Assembly: GCF_017329605.1 (NCBI RefSeq)
Contig: NZ_JAFMTY010000010.1
Location: 35,726-99,725, forward strand
DNA length: 64,000 nt
Source: Alicyclobacillus fructus
Lineage (GTDB): Bacteria > Bacillota > Bacilli > Alicyclobacillales > Alicyclobacillaceae
Direction of reading: 5' to 3'
The notes beneath the pieces are model-generated. The model ran no database searches and was not told the origin of the DNA. It saw nothing but the letters and a program-made list of their open reading frames with translations. Shown one piece after another: positions 1 to 7,761 of the stretch (positions are counted from its first letter, which is position 1; every line of letters starts with the position of its first letter). The position numbers and the translations under genes are program-made.

Positions 1-492
1 ATGATTGTCGGCGAAATCCGCAGGTATTTGCGCGACAACAATCCCATCCGCGTCAGTCGCTCGCTGCGCGACATCGCGTACAAGGCCCTGCAGGTTCGAG
101 ACATGCTGGCCTCCAAGCACCTGCGCGAACCTTCCATCGTCGAGATCGCCAACGAGATGAATCTGCCGAAGGAAGAGGTGGTGTTTGCGCTTGACGCCAT
201 CCAGGACCCCGTGTCCATGTTCGAACCCATCTATCACGACGGGGGAGACCCCATCTACGTGATGGATCAGATTCACGACGAGCGGGAAAAGGACTCGGCC
301 TGGGTGGAGGGAATTGCCCTTCGCGAGGCGATGCGCAAGCTGTCGGACAGGGAGAAAAAGATTCTGGCCAAGCGGTTTTACGAGGGCAAGACGCAGATGG
401 AGGTGGCGGACGAGATCGGCATCTCGCAGGCGCAGGTCTCTCGATTGGAAAAAGCGGCGATCCATCGCATGTACAAACACATCCAGTCGTAA
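1..492 (+). CDS. sigG: RNA polymerase sporulation sigma factor SigG, 3' part
   Basis: C-terminal 163 residues of the late forespore sigma factor; the window edge cuts off the first ~100 of about 260 residues. The opening residues (GEIRRYLRDNNPIRVSRSLR) are the SigG-type end of region 2, followed by region 3. The C-terminus carries the region 4 helix-turn-helix (TQMEVADEIGISQAQVSRLE), which reads the -35 element. The sequence is closer to SigG than to SigF, which lacks this RYLRDNNPIRVSRS context. It lies directly upstream of ylmC-pgeF-ylmE, as sigE-sigG do in B. subtilis. In the forespore it drives SASP genes such as the one at 41121. Confidence 0.95.
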   Translation: MIVGEIRRYLRDNNPIRVSRSLRDIAYKALQVRDMLASKHLREPSIVEIANEMNLPKEEVVFALDAIQDPVSMFEPIYHDGGDPIYVMDQIHDEREKDSAWVEGIALREAMRKLSDREKKILAKRFYEGKTQMEVADEIGISQAQVSRLEKAAIHRMYKHIQS

Positions 493-546
493 CCGCTGCG
501 CCATCGGTCATATGATCGGCGTAGGACCGATGGGAGGCGGATAGGC

Positions 547-843
547 GTGGTGCGCATCTCGGAGCTTCAGTCCAAGGACGTGGTCAACGTCGAAGACGGC
601 AAGCGGCTCGGCACCATCGGCGATTTGGAGATCGATCTCGACAGCGGACTCATTCGCGCCATTGTGATCCCAGGCCAGACGAAGTTTTTCGGGATGGTGG
701 GCGGATCGCAGGACTACGTGATTCCTTGGAGCCAAATTGTCAAAATTGGGGCGGACGTCATTCTCGTCGATCTGCGCCCGCCCGGGGAGCCAGGGTACTA
801 TCTTCCTCCGCAATCCGGAAAGCGCGGCACGGGCGGTTACTGA
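547..843 (+). CDS. ylmC: YlmC/YmxH family PRC-barrel sporulation protein
   Basis: 98-residue single-domain protein of the YlmC/YmxH family (PRC-barrel fold). The core is visible as the RISELQSKDVVNVEDGKRLG start followed by short beta strands. These proteins are common in endospore formers; their molecular role is not established. The GTG start at 547 follows a purine-rich GGGAGGCGG at about 534. The stop codon overlaps the first base of the next start (TGATG at 841–845), which suggests coupled translation with pgeF. Position after sigG matches B. subtilis ylmC. Confidence 0.85.
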   Translation: MVRISELQSKDVVNVEDGKRLGTIGDLEIDLDSGLIRAIVIPGQTKFFGMVGGSQDYVIPWSQIVKIGADVILVDLRPPGEPGYYLPPQSGKRGTGGY

Positions 844-1679
844 TGCGTGGCGCCGCGAAGCCGGATGGATGTATGATAGACGGCGGAGGGATGCGCTTGC
901 TGAGAGACGTGATTGGGCAACATGGCGGTTTCGGCGTTCGTCCGCCTTTTCCGGGGCCGGCCGTTCGAGCCGCGTTTTTCTTTCGCCATGCGGATACCTG
1001 GCCCCCGACGGATTGGGATGCTTCGGAGCGCCTTGCTGGAGCCGATGGAGCCAGGGAGAACCGCGCGCGGATGCTGGCCAGGGCGGGGATGCGCGCCACA
1101 TCCGTCTGCACGGTGCGGCAGGTCCACGGCGACCGGGTCATCCGCGTCGACGAGCCTATGGAGGGCGCTGTCGAGGCCGACGGGATGATCACCGACGTGC
1201 CGGGGCTTGCGCTCGGTATCCTCGTCGCGGACTGTGCGCCCGTCCTGTTGTACGATCCCGTCCGACGCGCGGTCGGCGCGTGCCACTCCGGATGGCGCGG
1301 CACCGTGCAGCAAATCGTCGGGCGGGCCCTTGAGCGCATGCGCGCCGAATACGGGACGGATCCGGGAGATGTCCATGTCGCCATCGGCCCGTGTGTCCGC
1401 CGGTGTTGTTACGAGGTGGACGATGTGGTGGCCGATCGCGTCCGGCAGACGCCGTTAGAGCGGGCGCTCATGCCCAGGTTCGGCCGCCCGGGAAAGTACA
1501 CCTTCAGCTTGCCGCATGCGATTCGCCTCACGGCCGAGGCCTGCGGCATCCATCCAGACCGCGTCTACGATTCGGGCATCTGCACCTCCTGTCGCAATCG
1601 CCACCTGTTCTCCCACCGCCGCGAGCGCGACCGCGCGGGACGGCAGATGGCTGCCATCGGGCTTGTGATGGAGGGCTGA
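843..1679 (+). CDS. pgeF: Peptidoglycan editing factor PgeF (YlmD, laccase-domain purine nucleoside phosphorylase family)
   Basis: 278 residues of the DUF152/CNF1-like fold. Family members act on peptidoglycan precursor composition and have purine nucleoside phosphorylase or adenosine deaminase activity. Family motifs are present: QVHGDRV, the metal-site segment VADCAPVLLYDP, CHSGWRGT, GPCVRRCCYEV and a final FSHRRE. The ATG at 843 is chosen because it overlaps the ylmC stop. In-frame ATGs at 873 and 891 are possible shorter starts, since the first 16 residues are not family-like. Second gene of the ylm block, 3 bases before ylmE. Confidence 0.85.
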   Translation: MRGAAKPDGCMIDGGGMRLLRDVIGQHGGFGVRPPFPGPAVRAAFFFRHADTWPPTDWDASERLAGADGARENRARMLARAGMRATSVCTVRQVHGDRVIRVDEPMEGAVEADGMITDVPGLALGILVADCAPVLLYDPVRRAVGACHSGWRGTVQQIVGRALERMRAEYGTDPGDVHVAIGPCVRRCCYEVDDVVADRVRQTPLERALMPRFGRPGKYTFSLPHAIRLTAEACGIHPDRVYDSGICTSCRNRHLFSHRRERDRAGRQMAAIGLVMEG

Positions 1680-1682
1680 ACG

Positions 1683-2372
1683 GTGGAATACGGTTTTGTG
1701 CAACAGAGGGTGGAAGAGATTCGCGCGCGGGTGGAGGAGGCCTGTCGACGAAGCCGTCGTCATCCTGACGGTGTCCGAATCGTGGCGGTGACGAAGACGG
1801 CAACCCCGGACGTCTTGCCCGCGCTGTACGCCGCAGGCATCCGCGATGTGGGGGAGAACCGCTGGCAGATGGCGCGGGACAAGCTTCAACATCCGGCCGC
1901 TTCTCAGTTTGTGTGGCACTTTATCGGCACGCTTCAGACCAACAAGGTCAAGTATGTCGCGCCGCGCTTCCATTGGATTCATTCGCTGGACCGGCCCGAG
2001 CTCGCGCACGCGTTGTCCGAAGAAGCGGTGCGCCGAGGGCTTGTGCTCAACGTCCTCGTCCAGGTCAACATCAGCGGCGAGGCGCAGAAGCACGGCGTGG
2101 CGCCCGAGGACGCGGAGCGCCTGGTTCGGCTCGCGCGCGAGCTTCCGGGTCTCTCGCTGCGCGGCCTGATGACCATGGCGCCCGTCGCTTCGCGCCCGGA
2201 GGATGTGCGCCATGTCTTCGCGGGTCTGCGGACGTTGTTGCACGACTTGCGATCGCGGCTGTCGCTCGAGGGGTTCGATCAGCTGTCGATGGGCATGTCG
2301 GACGACTTCGAGGTCGCCGTGGAGGAAGGAGCCACGATGATCCGAATTGGGCGCCGCTTGGTCAATCCGTGA
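1683..2372 (+). CDS. ylmE: YggS/PLPBP family pyridoxal-phosphate homeostasis protein
   Basis: 229 residues, usual length for the YggS/PROSC family. The PLP-binding lysine is in VAVTKTATPD near residue 38, and the family signature GENRWQMARDKL follows. Further family blocks are WHFIGTLQTNK, VNISGEAQKHG and the C-terminal MSDDFEVAVEEGATMIRIG. It binds PLP and buffers the free cofactor but catalyses no known reaction. GTG start at 1683, three bases after pgeF, with GGAGGG upstream. In many Firmicutes the next gene is sepF; here ylmG follows directly. Confidence 0.92.
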   Translation: MEYGFVQQRVEEIRARVEEACRRSRRHPDGVRIVAVTKTATPDVLPALYAAGIRDVGENRWQMARDKLQHPAASQFVWHFIGTLQTNKVKYVAPRFHWIHSLDRPELAHALSEEAVRRGLVLNVLVQVNISGEAQKHGVAPEDAERLVRLARELPGLSLRGLMTMAPVASRPEDVRHVFAGLRTLLHDLRSRLSLEGFDQLSMGMSDDFEVAVEEGATMIRIGRRLVNP

Positions 2373-2385
2373 TGGGGGTGAACCG

Positions 2386-2667
2386 ATGGACGGGCTGGCA
2401 GATGCCGTGCAATGGATGTTCGCGATGTACTTCTTCGTCCTGATGGCTGGCGCTCTCATCCAGATGGTGCCGGATTGGGCGCAATACCCCGTCGCCCGCT
2501 GGATTGTAGCCTGTTGCGAACCCTACCTCTGGGTGTTCCGGCGCCACCTTCGCCCTCTGCGCGTCGGGCGCGCGGCGGTGGATTTGTCGTGGCTCGCGGC
2601 AGTCGTCGTCTTCTTGATCGTGGAGGCCGGCGTGGACACGACGTTGACACAGCTGACCACGAGCTGA
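2386..2667 (+). CDS. ylmG: YggT family membrane protein YlmG
   Basis: 93-residue YggT-family membrane protein with two hydrophobic segments, around residues 8–30 and 62–82. A basic loop between them (FRRHLRPLRVGR) is typical of the family. The ATG at 2386 follows GGGGGTG at 2374–2380; a longer in-frame reading from 2347 overlaps ylmE and has no ribosome site. YlmG proteins are linked to septum or nucleoid organisation, without a defined reaction. Between ylmE and ylmH as in B. subtilis, but with sepF missing upstream. Confidence 0.8.
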   Translation: MDGLADAVQWMFAMYFFVLMAGALIQMVPDWAQYPVARWIVACCEPYLWVFRRHLRPLRVGRAAVDLSWLAAVVVFLIVEAGVDTTLTQLTTS

Positions 2668-2681
2668 GGAGGCGGCAGGCA

Positions 2682-3449
2682 GTGGAACACGGATGGGTAC
2701 GGGCGTCCGAGCAGCCCTGGGTTCGCCGCGCATCGGACTGGGTTCGGCAGGTGCAGGAGAACTACAGTCCCTATTTGACGGACTTTCTCACGCCCCGCGA
2801 GCGGTATCTTGCGGAAAGCGTGGCGCGAGGCGAAGGCGTCCACGCGGAGGCGTATGGCGGGTACGACGGCGCGGAGCGCGTGCGACTCCTGCTTTTGCCC
2901 GAACCTTGGCCCACAAGCTCGGAACAGTTTGAGATTCAGGCGCTGGAAGTCTCCGGCGTCGAGGGGACCTTCGCGCATGGGGACGTGTTGGGTTCGCTTT
3001 TGGGCCTGGGCTTGAAGCGCGATGCCCTGGGGGATATTGTTCCGGTGACGCCGACGAAGGCGTACGTGTTCATCAAGCGACAACTCGCGCGTTACCTCAA
3101 AGACGCGTGGTCGCGCGTCGGGCGTGTGCCCATTCTGTTGCGCGAGGTGGACGAAGTTCCAGAGCTTCCTCCGCCTCCTTACGAAGCCAAGGACATCTTC
3201 GTCATGTCCCCGAGAATGGATGCGATTGTGGCCCAGGCCTGCAGGATGTCGCGCAAGGAAGCGCAGGCGCTCGTGGCGAGCGGCCGCGTGGAACTGAACC
3301 ACGCGGAGGCGCGGGCCGACGCGGAAGTCCGGCCCGGAGACGTGTTGTCGGTCCGGGGGTTCGGGCGCGTGCGTGTGATGGAGACCGTGGGACAGTCCAA
3401 AGGCGGCAGGTGGATTGTGCGGGTCGGCGTCTTGCGATCTCGCCCGTGA
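2682..3449 (+). CDS. ylmH: S4-domain RNA-binding protein YlmH
   Basis: 255 residues, close to B. subtilis YlmH (257). The N-terminal part is the YlmH-specific domain (DFLTPRERYLAESVA; GDVLGSLLGLGLKRDALGDI). The C-terminal S4 RNA-binding domain runs from about residue 180 (MDAIVAQACRMSRKEAQALV ... GRVELNH). YlmH family proteins act on stalled large ribosomal subunits and are genetically tied to division in other Firmicutes. GTG start at 2682 is set by GAGGAGG about ten bases upstream. The longer open frame from 2412 overlaps ylmG and was not used. Confidence 0.88.
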   Translation: MEHGWVRASEQPWVRRASDWVRQVQENYSPYLTDFLTPRERYLAESVARGEGVHAEAYGGYDGAERVRLLLLPEPWPTSSEQFEIQALEVSGVEGTFAHGDVLGSLLGLGLKRDALGDIVPVTPTKAYVFIKRQLARYLKDAWSRVGRVPILLREVDEVPELPPPPYEAKDIFVMSPRMDAIVAQACRMSRKEAQALVASGRVELNHAEARADAEVRPGDVLSVRGFGRVRVMETVGQSKGGRWIVRVGVLRSRP

Positions 3450-3550
3450 TCGGTGAAGGATTTTGGCGCTTGCTGTCGAATAGCTGGGTGACGAACCTTC
3501 GCCCACGCAAAGGGTTGACAAGCCTGTGGTCGAGATGAGGGGGATTCGCC

Positions 3551-4057
3551 ATGCCGTTGTCACCCATCGACATTCACAATAAAGAGTTCCGGCGCTCGTT
3601 GCGCGGGTACAACGAGGATGAAGTCGATGATTTCCTGGAGCGGGTCATCCAGGATTATGAGGCGCTGATTCGCCAGAACAAGCAGCTTGAGGAAGAGATC
3701 GCGCGGCTCAACGAGAAACTGGCCCATTATCAAAACCTCGAGGAAAGTCTCAGCAAGTCCATCCTTGTGGCACAGGAAACGGCTGAAGAGCTCAAGAACA
3801 ACGCGAAGAAAGAAGCCCAACTCATCATTCGCGAGGCCGAGAAGAACGCGGATCGCATTGTCAGCGAGGCGCTGAACAAGGCGCGCAAAGTTGCGCTTGA
3901 GGTCGAGGAGATGCAGAAGCAGGCGGCCATTTTCCGCGCTCGGTTCCGTTCGCTCATCCAGTCTCAGTTGGAGATGATGGAGTCCGGCGACTGGGAGTCG
4001 TTCGAGCGCGATTTGGCTCGGCGGGAGGTCGCCGCAGCTGAACCGGACTTCGCCTGA
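3551..4057 (+). CDS. divIVA: Cell division and polarity protein DivIVA
   Basis: 168 residues. The N-terminal lipid-binding domain (MPLSPIDIHNKEF, RGYNEDEVDDFLERV) is followed by a long coiled coil from about residue 25 to 150, rich in E, K and A heptads. DivIVA binds negatively curved membrane at septa and poles and helps position the division apparatus and sporulation proteins. Residue 17, where B. subtilis has the membrane-inserting Phe, is Leu; Arg18 is kept. AUG start with GAGGGGG upstream. Last gene of the ylm block, followed by a clear terminator. Confidence 0.95.
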   Translation: MPLSPIDIHNKEFRRSLRGYNEDEVDDFLERVIQDYEALIRQNKQLEEEIARLNEKLAHYQNLEESLSKSILVAQETAEELKNNAKKEAQLIIREAEKNADRIVSEALNKARKVALEVEEMQKQAAIFRARFRSLIQSQLEMMESGDWESFERDLARREVAAAEPDFA

Positions 4058-4087
4058 ATCTCCGCAAGCGTCGCCGCGAACGTATCT

Positions 4088-4119
4088 GCCGTACCCATTG
4101 GGTCGGCTTATTTTTTTTC
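4088..4119 (+). terminator. Rho-independent terminator after divIVA
   Basis: Stem GCCG-(bulged T)-ACCC / GGGT-CGGC with an ATT loop at 4088–4107, then TTATTTTTTTT. It closes the ylm–divIVA transcript. The T-run overlaps the last codons of the convergent small gene at 4108–4305. Confidence 0.8.
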
Positions 4120-4305
4120 GCTTCGCGCGGCATACCAGAGAAGGGCGAGTCCGAAGGCGACGAGCGAGGAGTCGATCACGACGTACGTCGCGTAGGGAAG
4201 TGCCAGTTGGAGCCACACGCGGGCGAGAATGCAAGCGGCGAACAGCGTGATGCCAATCCACAGAATGGCCCAGGAAGCAGCGAGAAGCCACGTTCTGCGC
4301 ATCAT
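4108..4305 (-). CDS. Small two-segment membrane protein, function unknown
   Basis: 65 residues, not recognised as a named family. Two hydrophobic stretches (about residues 6–28 and 36–58) with a basic start (MMRRTW) and a charged end (RSEKK) suggest a two-helix inner-membrane protein. On the minus strand GGAGA lies five bases before the ATG at 4305, which supports real translation. Convergent with divIVA. No functional prediction is justified. Confidence 0.55.
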   Translation of the reverse strand: MMRRTWLLAASWAILWIGITLFAACILARVWLQLALPYATYVVIDSSLVAFGLALLWYAARSEKK

Positions 4306-4456
4306 TCATCTCTCCAGTCGAATCAACCCTGCCGATACCATCATACACAGACGGGCGAGAGATACCAATGACAGTCTGGTGAACATGTCCCCACATGGAT
4401 CCCAACGCGCCGGGCACACTACCGTCAGACACTTCACGGCCGGGACGGTGGGGAAC

Positions 4457-4771
4457 ATGCGGCTTCGGCGCCGGCGACGTCACTCGCTCACGCACCTCGG
4501 GCTTCTGCGCCTGACCGAGTATCTCGAAGGTGCGAATTTCGCGGCGTACGTCGATCTTTTGCAGACGCCGTGGCGCCTCGCGCTGCTCAATCTCATCGGT
4601 GGCATCTTCCGCGGCCTCGGCATCGGCCTCGGATTCACCGTGATCGCCGGATTGGTGCTGCTCGTCCTGCAACAGCTCGAGCTTCTCAACCTTCCGATCA
4701 TCGGCAAATGGATCGCGGACCTGGTTCAAATCGTGGACGGGCAGCTGAGGGCCCGCCAATTCACGTATTGA
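4457..4771 (+). CDS. DUF5665-type small membrane protein
   Basis: 104 residues. A basic N-terminus (MRLRRRRRH) is followed by LTEYLEGANFAAYVDLLQTPWRLALLN (residues given in two parts here: an amphipathic block, then PWRLALLN). A long hydrophobic segment with GGIFRGLGIGLGF comes next, and the protein ends in LPIIGKWIADLVQIVDGQL. This pattern matches the DUF5665 family of Firmicute membrane proteins of unknown role. The ATG at 4457 has GGTGGGGA upstream; an in-frame ATG at 4385 would add a non-conserved leader. It precedes the DksA-like gene by 12 bases and may share its transcript. Confidence 0.65.
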   Translation: MRLRRRRRHSLTHLGLLRLTEYLEGANFAAYVDLLQTPWRLALLNLIGGIFRGLGIGLGFTVIAGLVLLVLQQLELLNLPIIGKWIADLVQIVDGQLRARQFTY

Positions 4772-4783
4772 AGGAGGGCGAGC

Positions 4784-5425
4784 ATGGATATCGATGCCAT
4801 TCGATCCCGCCTGGAAGGGGCGCGAAAGCGCCTGATGGGTCGCTTGACGGGACCCGAGACGTCGGCGGACATCCGCCGAGCCATGCCGGACGAGTTCTCG
4901 GAACTCGCCATGTACGACAATCACCCGGCGGACGTCGCGAGTGAACTCGCGCTGCGCAATCAGGCGGTCGGCGAGCGACTCCGCGACGAGCGGGCGCTCG
5001 CCGACGTGGAGGACGCGCTTCGCCGGCTGGATGGCGGCACCTACGGCGTTTGCGAGATGTGCGGGCGGCCCATTCCTGCTGACCGGCTTGAGGCGGTGCC
5101 CACCGCTCGCCGCTGCGTGGATTGTCAGCGCGATATCGAAGCGAGACAGGTGCCGTCCCCCAGGCCGGTGGAGGAGGACGTGCTCGCGCCCTCGTTCGGG
5201 CAATTCGATCGCGACGGCGCCGACGAGACCGGATATGACGGGGAGGACGCGCTTCAGGACGTCATGCGGTTTGATCGCCCGGCCACGGGCCTTATGCGCT
5301 ACGACGAACCGGATCTGGACGACGACGCGGGTTTTGTGGATCCGGTTGAGCGAATTTCCGAGTCGGCCTACCGGCGCACGTTGCCCTCGGAGGCGGAGCT
5401 CCTCACCGACTACGACGAACCCTGA
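4784..5425 (+). CDS. yteA: YteA/YlyA family DksA-type zinc-finger sporulation protein
   Basis: 213 residues. A helical N-terminal half (residues ~30–85, with the HPADVASELALRNQ motif typical of the YteA family) precedes a C4 zinc finger of DksA/TraR type: CEMCGRPIPADRLEAVPTAR then CVDCQ. The acidic tail (repeated D/E, residues ~125–213) is longer than in B. subtilis YlyA. In B. subtilis a DksA-like gene, ylyA, sits at this same place before lspA and modulates forespore transcription; this role is inferred here. AAGGAGG ribosome site. The usual upstream neighbour ileS is absent. Confidence 0.8.
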   Translation: MDIDAIRSRLEGARKRLMGRLTGPETSADIRRAMPDEFSELAMYDNHPADVASELALRNQAVGERLRDERALADVEDALRRLDGGTYGVCEMCGRPIPADRLEAVPTARRCVDCQRDIEARQVPSPRPVEEDVLAPSFGQFDRDGADETGYDGEDALQDVMRFDRPATGLMRYDEPDLDDDAGFVDPVERISESAYRRTLPSEAELLTDYDEP

Positions 5426-5428
5426 CGT

Positions 5429-6247
5429 TCACGCCTCTTCCAAGGTGAAAACGAGCGTGTCCGCCCTCAACCCAAGCCGCAGGCTCTCCAGCGCGATGGC
5501 ATCGGTGGGCGGCACGTTTCCGAGGTTGACGGACGGGCCGAAGCGGCGGATGAGTTCCACCTGCTGCGACTTTTTCGGCGCCTCCCAAATCACGCGGTTC
5601 CGCGCGTCTGCCGGCAGCGCGTTCACGAATGTGTCGAGCGCATCGTCGAGCACTCTGCCGCCCGCGTCGTAAATCCCCACGTCTTCGCCGGACTCGCGCC
5701 CCTCCAGAATCACATAGTCGGCTCCTGCGTCGAGATCGCGGATCACGCCCTTCGCGCACGAGGCCAGGTCAATCGCATGGCTGAGCTTCTTGCCGACTTC
5801 GGTGATGACAAGCGGAAATACGCGTTTGGCCTCCGCGATGGCCCGGGCGCGATCGTCCGGTGCGAACTCGATGGTTCCGTCCGAGATCTCCATGGCCTGA
5901 AAGCCAAGTTCGCGGCAGCGCTTGAGGTACAGAGAGAACACGCCCTGCGTCCAGGCGACCTCGGCCAACGTGCCGCCAGGGCATGTGATCACGCCGGCCT
6001 GCGCCGCGCACTCGAGTTTGGCGCGCAGGATGCGCTCGGCGTAGACGGCGCTCGTTCCAAACCCGAGTTTCAGCACATCGATGGTGGGGGACGCGATCGA
6101 CATCAGGGCCTCCGTCTCGGCTAGGCTCAGGCCCTTGTCGATGACCATGGTGATGCCGCTCGTCCGCGGTTTGCCTCCCCGCGCCCCGAGCGGTGGGGCA
6201 ATCAATTGTGAGAAGGCGCCGCCCTCTGGTACAATCACCGTATTCAC
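5429..6247 (-). CDS. comA: Phosphosulfolactate synthase (ComA/YitD family)
   Basis: 272 residues, TIM-barrel family that joins sulfite to phosphoenolpyruvate to give (2R)-phospho-3-sulfolactate. This is the first step of sulfolactate formation in Bacillus spores and of coenzyme M synthesis in archaea. Family blocks are in order: KPRTSGITMVIDKG, KLGFGTSAVY, CPGGTL, MEISDGTIEF, ITEVGKK, LEGRESGEDVG, EAPKKSQQ, GPSVNLGNV, DAIALESLRLGLRADT. GTG start at 6247, with a GTG three codons later better spaced from GAAGGGG. It is the only minus-strand gene between divIVA and lspA and ends 3 bases from yteA, which is where an insertion into the conserved order would be. Confidence 0.85.
   Translation of the reverse strand: MNTVIVPEGGAFSQLIAPPLGARGGKPRTSGITMVIDKGLSLAETEALMSIASPTIDVLKLGFGTSAVYAERILRAKLECAAQAGVITCPGGTLAEVAWTQGVFSLYLKRCRELGFQAMEISDGTIEFAPDDRARAIAEAKRVFPLVITEVGKKLSHAIDLASCAKGVIRDLDAGADYVILEGRESGEDVGIYDAGGRVLDDALDTFVNALPADARNRVIWEAPKKSQQVELIRRFGPSVNLGNVPPTDAIALESLRLGLRADTLVFTLEEA
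6205..6234 (+). promoter_or_regulatory. Possible sigma-A promoter for lspA-rluD
   Basis: TTGTGA (6205–6210), 18-base spacer, TACAAT (6229–6234). It faces lspA and lies antisense over the first codons of the divergent comA gene. Sequence match only. Confidence 0.35.
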
Positions 6248-6330
6248 ACCCCTTCACTAGCCGCCTTTTCACGGTATGCGACGGCGGCGGCAGAGGGTGC
6301 AGGCTGTGAACCTGCGGGGAGACGTGTCGA

Positions 6331-6801
6331 GTGGGCAAGCAAAAGTGGCTGTTGTACGTGGTCGGCTTGTTGGTGCTCGCGGCCGATCAGCTGATCAAAC
6401 TGCTCGTGCGGGCGAAACTGGCCATCGGCAGCGCCGTGATGGTGATTCCCGGCGTGGTCGAGTTCACGCACATCCAGAACCCCGGAGCTGCTTTCAGCCT
6501 TTTGCCTCATCAGGTGTGGCTCTTTGTCCTCGTGGCCATCGCCGTGGTGGCCGCGGTGGTCGTGGTCAACACGCGGTTTTCGCTGAGTCCCTTGGCGCAG
6601 ACGGGCCTCGGGCTCTTGCTCGGGGGAGCGCTCGGGAACATGGTCGATCGCGTCTTCTCCCCAACGCACACGGTCACGGACTACGTGTACTTCTACACCA
6701 TTCACTTTCCCGTCTTCAACCTTGCGGACGCTTCGATTGACATCGGCGTGCTGCTCCTGATTCTCTCCACGTTTCGAGGCGGGAACGATGCCCGGGAATG
6801 A
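6331..6801 (+). CDS. lspA: Lipoprotein signal peptidase II
   Basis: 156 residues, the usual LspA length, with four hydrophobic segments. It cleaves prolipoprotein signal peptides in the cytoplasmic membrane after lipidation. The conserved segments are all visible: AADQLIK, HIQNPGAAFSLL, GGALGNMVDRV and the catalytic region VFNLADASIDIGV, with Asp in GNMVDRV and in NLADA. GTG start at 6331 behind GGGGAG. It is 15 bases before rluD, as in B. subtilis (lspA–ylyB). Confidence 0.95.
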   Translation: MGKQKWLLYVVGLLVLAADQLIKLLVRAKLAIGSAVMVIPGVVEFTHIQNPGAAFSLLPHQVWLFVLVAIAVVAAVVVVNTRFSLSPLAQTGLGLLLGGALGNMVDRVFSPTHTVTDYVYFYTIHFPVFNLADASIDIGVLLLILSTFRGGNDARE

Positions 6802-6816
6802 GCGAAGGAGGACGTC

Positions 6817-7761
6817 ATGAGACCGGCCATCCATGTCCAGTACGAGGTGAGCGCGGAGGAGTCGGGGGAGCGGCTTGATCGATGGCTGACGGACAGGCTG
6901 CAGGAGGACGAGATCGAGGTCTCGCGCACGCAGGTGCAGCGGTGGATTGAGGATGGCTGTGTGCGGCGCGAGCGGCCCGGCCGCCTGAAGGCGAGCGAAC
7001 CTGTGGAAACGGGTGACGTGTACGAGGTGGACGTGCCGGAAGAGGAACCCGTCGAACTCGTGCCGGACGAGGGCGTGCCGTTTGTCATCGCGTACGAGGA
7101 TCCCGATGTGGTCGTGGTGGACAAGCCGCGCGGCGTCGTGGTGCATCCCGGCGCAGGTCACCTTCGGGGCACGTTGGTCAACGGCCTGCTGGCGCGTGGC
7201 GTCGCCTTGTGCCCCCATGCCGGTGCCATGAGGCCCGGCGTCGTGCACCGGATCGACAAGGACACGAGCGGTCTCGTCGTCTTTGCCAAGACGGATCGCG
7301 CGTATCGGGCGCTGGTCGAGGCGTTCCGCACGCACGACGTGGAGCGGGAGTACGTCGCCATCGCGCATGGTCGCATGGCCCACCGCGAGGGCACCATCGA
7401 TATGCCCATTGCGCGCGATCCGTCGGATCGCCAGCGGATGGCGGTTCGTCAAGGTGGCAAGCGCGCGGTGACGCACTTCGAAGTCCTCGAGTGGTTCGAG
7501 AAGTATTCCTATCTCCGTTGCCGCCTGGAAACGGGCCGCACGCATCAGATCCGCGTCCACCTGGCGGCCATCGGCCATCCCATCGCGGGCGATCCCGTCT
7601 ACGGGCCGCGCCACACCCTGCCGATCGACGGCCAGGCGCTGCACGCGCGGACGCTCGGCTTCACGCATCCGGACGGCCGGTACCTCCGCTTCGAAAGCGC
7701 CGTGCCCTCGGACATGGCCCGGCTCCTCGAAGGATTGCGGCAGGGGCGAATTGGAACTTGA
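6817..7761 (+). CDS. rluD: RluD-type 23S rRNA pseudouridine synthase (YlyB)
   Basis: 314 residues. An N-terminal S4-like domain (residues ~10–85, ERLDRWLTDRL ... VQRWIEDGCVRR) precedes the RsuA/RluD catalytic domain. The active-site aspartate lies in HRIDKDTSGLVVFAK, followed by GRTHQIRVHLAAIGHPIAGD. The family makes pseudouridines in helix 69 of 23S rRNA; the exact target positions here are inferred. AAGGAGG precedes the ATG. The -35 of the pyr promoter overlaps its last codon. Confidence 0.92.
   Translation: MRPAIHVQYEVSAEESGERLDRWLTDRLQEDEIEVSRTQVQRWIEDGCVRRERPGRLKASEPVETGDVYEVDVPEEEPVELVPDEGVPFVIAYEDPDVVVVDKPRGVVVHPGAGHLRGTLVNGLLARGVALCPHAGAMRPGVVHRIDKDTSGLVVFAKTDRAYRALVEAFRTHDVEREYVAIAHGRMAHREGTIDMPIARDPSDRQRMAVRQGGKRAVTHFEVLEWFEKYSYLRCRLETGRTHQIRVHLAAIGHPIAGDPVYGPRHTLPIDGQALHARTLGFTHPDGRYLRFESAVPSDMARLLEGLRQGRIGT

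Noticed and set aside
2412..2681. Long N-terminal extension of YlmH
   Set aside because: Overlaps ylmG entirely and lacks S4-family sequence; the GTG at 2682 has a strong ribosome site.
3560..5203. Minus-strand open frame across divIVA and the yteA gene
   Set aside because: Antisense to well-supported genes and crosses the divIVA terminator.
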